This document shows, one piece after another, positions 6,886 through 10,123 of a stretch of 10,123 bases of DNA. The notes under the pieces were generated by a model. The model had not been told where the DNA came from, did no database searches, and was given only the letters and a program-made list of their open reading frames with translations. The DNA lies in contig CABQCA010000080.1 in the NCBI GenBank assembly GCA_902462525.1, positions 1 through 10,123 of the forward strand. The letters are read 5' to 3'. The position numbers and the translations under genes were made by a program. This DNA comes from an uncultured Porphyromonadaceae bacterium (lineage in GTDB: Bacteria; Bacteroidota; Bacteroidia; Bacteroidales; Muribaculaceae). How positions within the stretch are numbered: position 1 is the stretch's first letter; the number at the start of each line of letters is the position of its first letter.

Positions 6886-7422
6886 TTACAGGCCGAGGCA
6901 GAAGTAGCGCCAGAGGGGCGCGGCCATCATGGCCTGCTTGATTTCGCCGTGCTGCAGCATATCGAATAGTTCGTCGCGTGTGAGAAGGAGGACTTCGATG
7001 TCCTCGGTGCGGTCGAGGTGCTGGGTGCCGGTGAGGCGCACGCCTTTTGCGATGTAGCAGTAGTCGAGGTTCGAGTTCGACGAGGCGTTGGGGCTGAGGA
7101 CGCAGCCGAGGATCCATTCGCCACCGGTGTAGCCGGTTTCTTCGGCGAGTTCGCGCTTTGCGGCGTCCATGGGATCCTCGCCTTCTTCGGCGCAGCCGGC
7201 GCAGAGTTCGACGAGAATTTCGCCAATGGCGTGGCGGTACTGGCGCACCATCACATAGCGGCCGTCGTCGGTGACGGCTATTACATTGACCCAGGTAGGG
7301 TAGTCGAGAACGTAGTATTCGTCGTGAATCTGGCCGTTTGGCAGCTGCACGACATCGCGGCGTGCCGTGAGCCACGGGCGTCGCGACACATATTCACTTT
7401 TGAGAGTTTTCCACTTTTCCAT
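6886..7422 (-). CDS. Nudix hydrolase, ADP-ribose pyrophosphatase-like
   Basis: A 178-residue protein with a complete Nudix box G-x5-E-x7-RELAEETGY. Gly76 starts it, Glu82 follows, and Arg90-Glu91 and Glu94-Glu95 supply the metal-binding core. The preceding segment (WVNVIAVTDDGRYVMVRQYRH, about residues 44-64) and VELCAG (71-76) match the ADP-ribose/ADP-sugar pyrophosphatase subgroup, which hydrolyses nucleoside-diphosphate-linked sugars into AMP and sugar phosphate. The exact substrate cannot be read from sequence. The protein is cytoplasmic with no signal peptide. It is transcribed towards the toxin gene. Upstream on its strand is the repeat element and then holA. No consensus promoter is visible, so cotranscription with holA through the repeat is possible. 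Confidence 0.92.
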   Translation of the reverse strand: MEKWKTLKSEYVSRRPWLTARRDVVQLPNGQIHDEYYVLDYPTWVNVIAVTDDGRYVMVRQYRHAIGEILVELCAGCAEEGEDPMDAAKRELAEETGYTGGEWILGCVLSPNASSNSNLDYCYIAKGVRLTGTQHLDRTEDIEVLLLTRDELFDMLQHGEIKQAMMAAPLWRYFCLGL

Positions 7423-7452
7423 GATTTGATAGGGGAGTTCAGAAAGTTATAG

Positions 7453-7540
7453 GCTGATGAGCTGATGAGCTGACGGGCTGACGGGCTGACGGGCTGACGG
7501 GCTGATGAGCGGACGGGCTGACGGGCTGATGGGCAGACGG
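7453..7540. repeat. Tandem octamer array, 11 units of GCTGAYGR
   Basis: Eleven contiguous 8-bp units are visible: GCTGATGA x2, GCTGACGG x4, GCTGATGA, GCGGACGG, GCTGACGG, GCTGATGG and GCAGACGG. The period of 8 is not a multiple of 3, and the array is intergenic, so it is not coding. It forms one module of repeat copy 2. Confidence 0.93.
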
Positions 7541-7554
7541 GCTTTGTCTATCAG

Positions 7555-7599
7555 AACTATTATCTTAACTTTTTCGACTTTTTTAACTTTTTCAACTTA
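7555..7599. repeat. AT-rich module of the composite repeat, copy 2
   Basis: AACTATTATCTTAAC (7555-7569) is the exact reverse complement of 5056-5070 in copy 1. It is followed by AACTTTTT-type units (to about 7599) similar to 5138-5160. It lies between the octamer array and the holA stop codon. The second arm is reduced at best to AACTTT/AGAAAGTT-like bases near 7441-7448. Confidence 0.75.
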
Positions 7600-7607
7600 T
7601 CAAAAAT

Positions 7608-8642
7608 CTACAGCCTTCCGGTGGCAGATAGGATGTGGTACATAAGGTCGTAGAAAAGCTGCTGGTCGGTCTGTCGCGAGCCTACGCCTTTGCTGGCGAC
7701 GTCGTAGGCTCGGATTGCCGATATTATTTCGACGACCTGGGCCGCTGTGTAGCGGCTCATGCCGAGTTTTATTCGTCGGAGGGCGAACTGATTCCGCAAT
7801 TTCAGCTCTGTGGTGATTCCTGCGTCGGAGCGGTCGGGGGCATAGTAGGCCTGCAGCAGGTCGGCGAAGAAATTGAATACAGAGGCGGCGGCCATGACCA
7901 GCGGCACGGCTTTCGGGTTGGCGCGGAAGTAGGCTATTATGCGGAAAGTGCGGGCGGCGTCGCGGGCGGCGATTGCGTCGACGAGTTCGAAACTGTTGTA
8001 TTCGCGGCTGACGCCGATGTGGCGTTCAATTACTTCGGGTGTCACTTCTGCCCGTTCGGGCAGGAGTGTGGCGAGCTTGTCGATTTCGTTGAAAAGACGG
8101 CTGAGGTCGGTGCCGATGAAGTCGACGAGCATCTGCAGGGCTTTCTGTCCGGCCGACAGTCCTTTGCTTTTTATGTAGTTTCCGATCAGGGCCGGAGCGT
8201 TGTATTCGGCCACTTTTTTTGATTCGAAAATCACTGAGCCCCCCTTTTTGAGAGCCGGCAGCAGGTCTTTGCCCTTTGCTGTGGTTCCGCGGCAGCATAT
8301 CACCAGAATTGTTCCGGGCGCCGGGGCTGCGACGTAGGAGGCGAGCTTGTTGAGCTGGTCGGCGCGAATGGCCTGAGCTTCCTTGAGAATCACCACCTGC
8401 CGCTCGGCCATCATGGGTAGGCGCCGGCAGAGATCGATGATGCGTGCCGGTTCGGTGTCGGGGGCATGTACTACGTAAAGGTTAAACGCCTTCTCATCGT
8501 CGGTGAGGATATCCTCGAAGCGACGGGCGAGTTCATCGATATAGTATCCTTCTTCGCCATGAAGAAGATATACCGGCGCGAACCGCTTGTCGGCCAGCGA
8601 TTTTACTATGCTTTCGTATGTCGGTGCCGGAGCTGCTGCCAT
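7608..8642 (-). CDS. holA: DNA polymerase III subunit delta (clamp-loader subunit)
   Basis: A 344-residue protein of normal HolA length. The delta subunit opens the beta sliding clamp within the replicative clamp loader. Recognisable segments are FAPVYLLHGEEGYYIDELAR (21-40), the degenerate nucleotide-site region at the start of domain I. Also present are RQVVILKEAQ (81-90), the FIGTDLSRLFNEIDKL segment (175-190) and GVSREYNSFELVDAI (210-224) at the junction to the C-terminal collar domain. The Bacteroidetes version is divergent from E. coli HolA. The ATG at 8640-8642 is divergent from the HsdR-N gene, whose likely start is 50 bases away. A plausible minus-strand promoter lies in that spacer. 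Confidence 0.9.
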   Translation of the reverse strand: MAAAPAPTYESIVKSLADKRFAPVYLLHGEEGYYIDELARRFEDILTDDEKAFNLYVVHAPDTEPARIIDLCRRLPMMAERQVVILKEAQAIRADQLNKLASYVAAPAPGTILVICCRGTTAKGKDLLPALKKGGSVIFESKKVAEYNAPALIGNYIKSKGLSAGQKALQMLVDFIGTDLSRLFNEIDKLATLLPERAEVTPEVIERHIGVSREYNSFELVDAIAARDAARTFRIIAYFRANPKAVPLVMAAASVFNFFADLLQAYYAPDRSDAGITTELKLRNQFALRRIKLGMSRYTAAQVVEIISAIRAYDVASKGVGSRQTDQQLFYDLMYHILSATGRL

Positions 8643-8650
8643 GAATGTGG

Positions 8651-8681
8651 GAAAATTTTTGTAAATTTACGGAAAAATTTC
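8651..8681. promoter_or_regulatory. Palindromic AT-rich centre of the divergent holA / HsdR-N promoter region
   Basis: GTAAATTTAC (8661-8670) is a perfect 10-bp palindrome, flanked by ATTTTT (8655-8660) and AAAAAT (8673-8678), giving near-dyad symmetry over 8651-8681. The core TAAATTTA fits TAnnTTTG apart from its last base on both strands. On the minus strand it is preceded by TTTG (complement of 8688-8691) with an 18-base spacer, which would serve holA. For the plus-strand gene no -33 box is seen. Confidence 0.45.
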
Positions 8682-8692
8682 AGAAAACAAAC

Positions 8693-9166
8693 ATGGAAAG
8701 TCTTCCGAGTCTCAATTTACCGCCATTTGCAGTTCAGATGCGTCGCGACGACGATTCCCGGCGTGGCGGTGCCGAGATTTACGACGCTCTGCGGCGCCGG
8801 TGGGTCGCTCTGACGCCCGAGGAGTGGGTGCGCCAGCATTTTGTGAATTTTCTGATTGTTGTCAGGGGCTACCCGCGGCTTCTGATGGCCAATGAGGTGC
8901 CTCTGAAGTTCAACGGCACGTCGCGGCGTGCCGACACGGTGATCTACGACCGCTCGCTGCAGCCGCTGGTGATTGTGGAGTACAAGGCTCCTTCGGTTGA
9001 AATTACTCAGAAGGTGTTCGATCAGATAGCGCGCTACAATAGTGTTCTTGGAGCTGCATATCTTATTGTGAGCAACGGCCTGGCCCATTATTGCTGTCGT
9101 TTCGACGGCACTGCCTACCGTTTTCTCGCCGATATACCCGGCTATGGGGCTATTCAGAAGAGATAG
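8693..9166 (+). CDS. Solo HsdR N-terminal-domain protein, PD-(D/E)XK nuclease-like
   Basis: I start this at ATG 8693 (157 residues). An in-frame ATG at 8645 would leave only 2 bases to the divergent holA start and would add a Lys/Phe-rich stretch overlapping the promoter palindrome. The protein resembles the N-terminal nuclease domain of type I restriction HsdR, without motor domains. Asp81 in RADTVIYD and Glu96-x-Lys98 in VIVEYKAP form a PD-(D/E)XK core. Gln111-x3-Tyr115 (QIARY) matches the QxxxY motif of RecB- and HsdR-type nucleases. EEWVRQHF (44-51) gives the helical N-terminal part. Known context: such small proteins occur beside holA in Bacteroidetes. No hsdM or hsdS is nearby, so classical restriction is unlikely. 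The function is unknown; a DNA repair or processing role is only a guess. Its 3' end overlaps the convergent barrel gene by 13 bases. Confidence 0.85.
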   Translation: MESLPSLNLPPFAVQMRRDDDSRRGGAEIYDALRRRWVALTPEEWVRQHFVNFLIVVRGYPRLLMANEVPLKFNGTSRRADTVIYDRSLQPLVIVEYKAPSVEITQKVFDQIARYNSVLGAAYLIVSNGLAHYCCRFDGTAYRFLADIPGYGAIQKR

Positions 9167-9792
9167 GCCAGACGCACGGAGAATTCGCGGTTTTTGGCGC
9201 TGAAATTGTCGAGTTTGCGTGTTTTCAGCAGGTAGGTCATGCCCCAGGTGTACTGAGCGCTGATCTGCCAGTGTTTCATTATCTCGAAGCCGCCGCCGCA
9301 TGTGAGGCCGAGGTCGCCTCCGGCATATTTGAACGGCGACGGAACTCCGGCATTACCTTTCACCGAGCTGTGCCCCACGAGGAATGAAAAATCGGGACCG
9401 CCGTAGACAAAGGGCGCCACATAGTCTTCGAGGCCGTTCATGCGTGTCCATTTGAAGCGGAGATGGAGCGGTATCTGCACTATGTGGAGCCGGACGTCCG
9501 ACTTTTTGAAGCCGTCGACGCTCCATATTTTGCGCTGTCCGAGGTCGACCTCGGCGCCTTCCATATTATATAGCAGCCCGAAATCGATGCCGAAACCTAT
9601 GCCGGGGAACATCAGTTCGGCCTGGACGCCGACCTGAGCGCCTGTGAGCTTGCTGACGTCTACGAGGTCCTGCTTGAATTTAAGTGTGCTGACATTGACG
9701 CCGGCCACGGGGCCGTATCGGAACTGGGCCGAGAGGGCGGCGGGGAGAGCGATGAGTGCTATTGTGACTATGAGTGCTTTGAGGCTCTTCAT
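9154..9792 (-). CDS. Outer-membrane beta-barrel protein (PorT-like / OMP_b-brl family)
   Basis: A 212-residue protein with a Sec signal peptide (MKSLKALIVTIALIALPAAL, then SA, cut after Ala22). Alternating hydrophobic beta-like strands follow, such as GPVAGVNVSTLKF, FGIDFGLLYNMEG, QIPLHLRFKW and FEIMKHWQISAQYTWGM. It ends in LAYLF, and the terminal Phe is typical of proteins assembled by the Bam machinery. The layout fits the small porin/PorT-like outer-membrane barrels of Bacteroidetes. Ligand or transport function cannot be stated. The gene is preceded by a good -7 box on the minus strand. Its 3' end overlaps the convergent HsdR-N gene by 13 bases. Confidence 0.85.
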   Translation of the reverse strand: MKSLKALIVTIALIALPAALSAQFRYGPVAGVNVSTLKFKQDLVDVSKLTGAQVGVQAELMFPGIGFGIDFGLLYNMEGAEVDLGQRKIWSVDGFKKSDVRLHIVQIPLHLRFKWTRMNGLEDYVAPFVYGGPDFSFLVGHSSVKGNAGVPSPFKYAGGDLGLTCGGGFEIMKHWQISAQYTWGMTYLLKTRKLDNFSAKNREFSVRLAYLF

Positions 9793-9818
9793 TATTGTAT
9801 TGTTCGGATTAGTAGCCG

Positions 9819-9826
9819 CAAAGGTA
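9819..9826 (-). promoter_or_regulatory. -7 box of the outer-membrane barrel gene
   Basis: On the minus strand this reads TACCTTTG, a full match to TAnnTTTG, 26 bases upstream of the ATG at 9792. A TTTG at the -33 position is not clear; the nearest partial match is CTTG about 22 bases upstream. Confidence 0.6.
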
Positions 9827-9982
9827 GTCGAAAAAATCGAAAAATCGGCAAGCTTAACTCATTTTATGATATTGTGAAATTATAAACATAGGAATAGTTG
9901 GAAAATATTCTGCTGTAGAGTAGTGGTAATCAGCGATATAATTGTTTTTAAGGAATTTTTTTTAAGAAATAGGGTGAAAAAT

Positions 9983-10014
9983 TTTGCGGGAATGAAAAAT
10001 GTTGCTTAACTTTG
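9983..10014 (+). promoter_or_regulatory. Bacteroidetes-type promoter of the tRNA-Thr gene
   Basis: TTTG (9983-9986), a 20-base spacer and TAACTTTG (10007-10014) match the consensus fully. The tRNA begins 57 bases after the -7 box, so a leader of roughly 50 bases would be removed by RNase P. The remainder of the spacer from 9827 to 9982 is AT-rich, and I see no gene or hairpin in it. Confidence 0.87.
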
Positions 10015-10071
10015 CAACCGCAAACGGGAACGGACAAGGTTCATAGCCCGCTGCAAGAGAAAATTGAAACC

Positions 10072-10123
10072 GCCTCTTTAGCTCAGTTGGCCAGAGCACG
10101 TGATTTGTAATCTCGGGGTCGTT
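10072..10123 (+). tRNA. tRNA-Thr (anticodon TGT), 5' part only
   Basis: The sequence starts with acceptor strand GCCTCTT, then TA, D-arm GCTC...GAGC, and anticodon loop TTTGTAA with TGT at 10106-10108, which reads ACA (and other ACN) threonine codons. The anticodon stem CGTGA/TCTCG contains one T-T mismatch but is otherwise paired. The window ends in or just before the T-arm, so the 3' acceptor strand is missing. Confidence 0.93.

Noticed and set aside
7018..7452. A plus-strand open frame of 144 codons over the Nudix gene
   Set aside because: The minus strand has an exact Nudix box; the plus frame is its mirror and runs into the intergenic repeat.
7453..7540. Octamer array considered as a CRISPR array
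   Set aside because: The units are 8 bp and directly contiguous with no spacers, and there are no cas genes; it is a simple tandem repeat.
7635..8222. A plus-strand open frame of 195 codons over holA
   Set aside because: Antisense shadow of a well-recognised HolA protein; its translation is Val/Gly/Phe-rich with no motif.
8645..8692. Upstream ATG start for the HsdR-N protein
   Set aside because: It would add 16 residues unlike the family, leave 2 bases to the holA start and place the promoter palindrome inside the coding region; ATG 8693 is preferred.
8693..9166. Reading the HsdR-N protein as part of a type I restriction system or as a truncated hsdR pseudogene
   Set aside because: No hsdM, hsdS or helicase remnants are nearby, and the small protein has its own start, stop and intact core residues.

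Overview
The window looks like chromosomal DNA of a member of the Bacteroidales, moderately GC-rich and most like the Muribaculaceae. The family placement is an inference from protein style and composition. Order-level support is direct. There is the C-terminus of a SusD-type protein followed by a lipoprotein, an outer-membrane barrel protein, a protease with a type IX-secretion-like tail, and a solo HsdR-N protein beside holA. Two promoters match the Bacteroidetes TTTG-N20-TAnnTTTG pattern exactly, and Shine-Dalgarno sites are generally absent.

Left part (1-2040): the end of a glycan-uptake (Sus/PUL-type) operon. It holds the last 97 codons of a SusD-family protein, then a 548-residue secreted lipoprotein with an internal duplication, likely a surface ligand-binding partner. 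A perfect 18-bp hairpin terminator closes it. Next is a stand-alone DUF4332 helix-hairpin-helix protein (2172-2579), then a 755-residue secreted S8 subtilisin-like protease (2754-5021) with prodomain, Asp/His/Ser triad, a large insert and a probable T9SS sorting tail.

Middle part (5022-7607): an intergenic repeat element, tsaD (tRNA t6A synthesis) and a strong terminator. A small AT-richer toxin-antitoxin operon follows, with its own consensus promoter, a ribbon-helix-helix antitoxin and a YafQ/RelE-type mRNA interferase. A Nudix hydrolase of ADP-ribose-pyrophosphatase type lies on the minus strand. A second, larger copy of the intergenic repeat, with an 11-unit octamer array, lies between the Nudix gene and holA.

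Right part (7608-10123): holA (DNA polymerase III delta) on the minus strand is divergent from a small HsdR-N/PD-(D/E)XK nuclease-like protein, and the two share a 50-bp spacer with a palindromic AT-rich core. The nuclease-like gene runs tail-to-tail, with a 13-bp overlap, into an outer-membrane beta-barrel gene. The window ends inside a tRNA-Thr(TGT) gene with a textbook promoter.

Most genes are ordinary for the order. The least explained features are the composite intergenic repeat present twice (5032-5160 and 7453-7599) and the solo nuclease-like protein with its shared palindromic promoter region. I did not find a clear undescribed multi-gene system.
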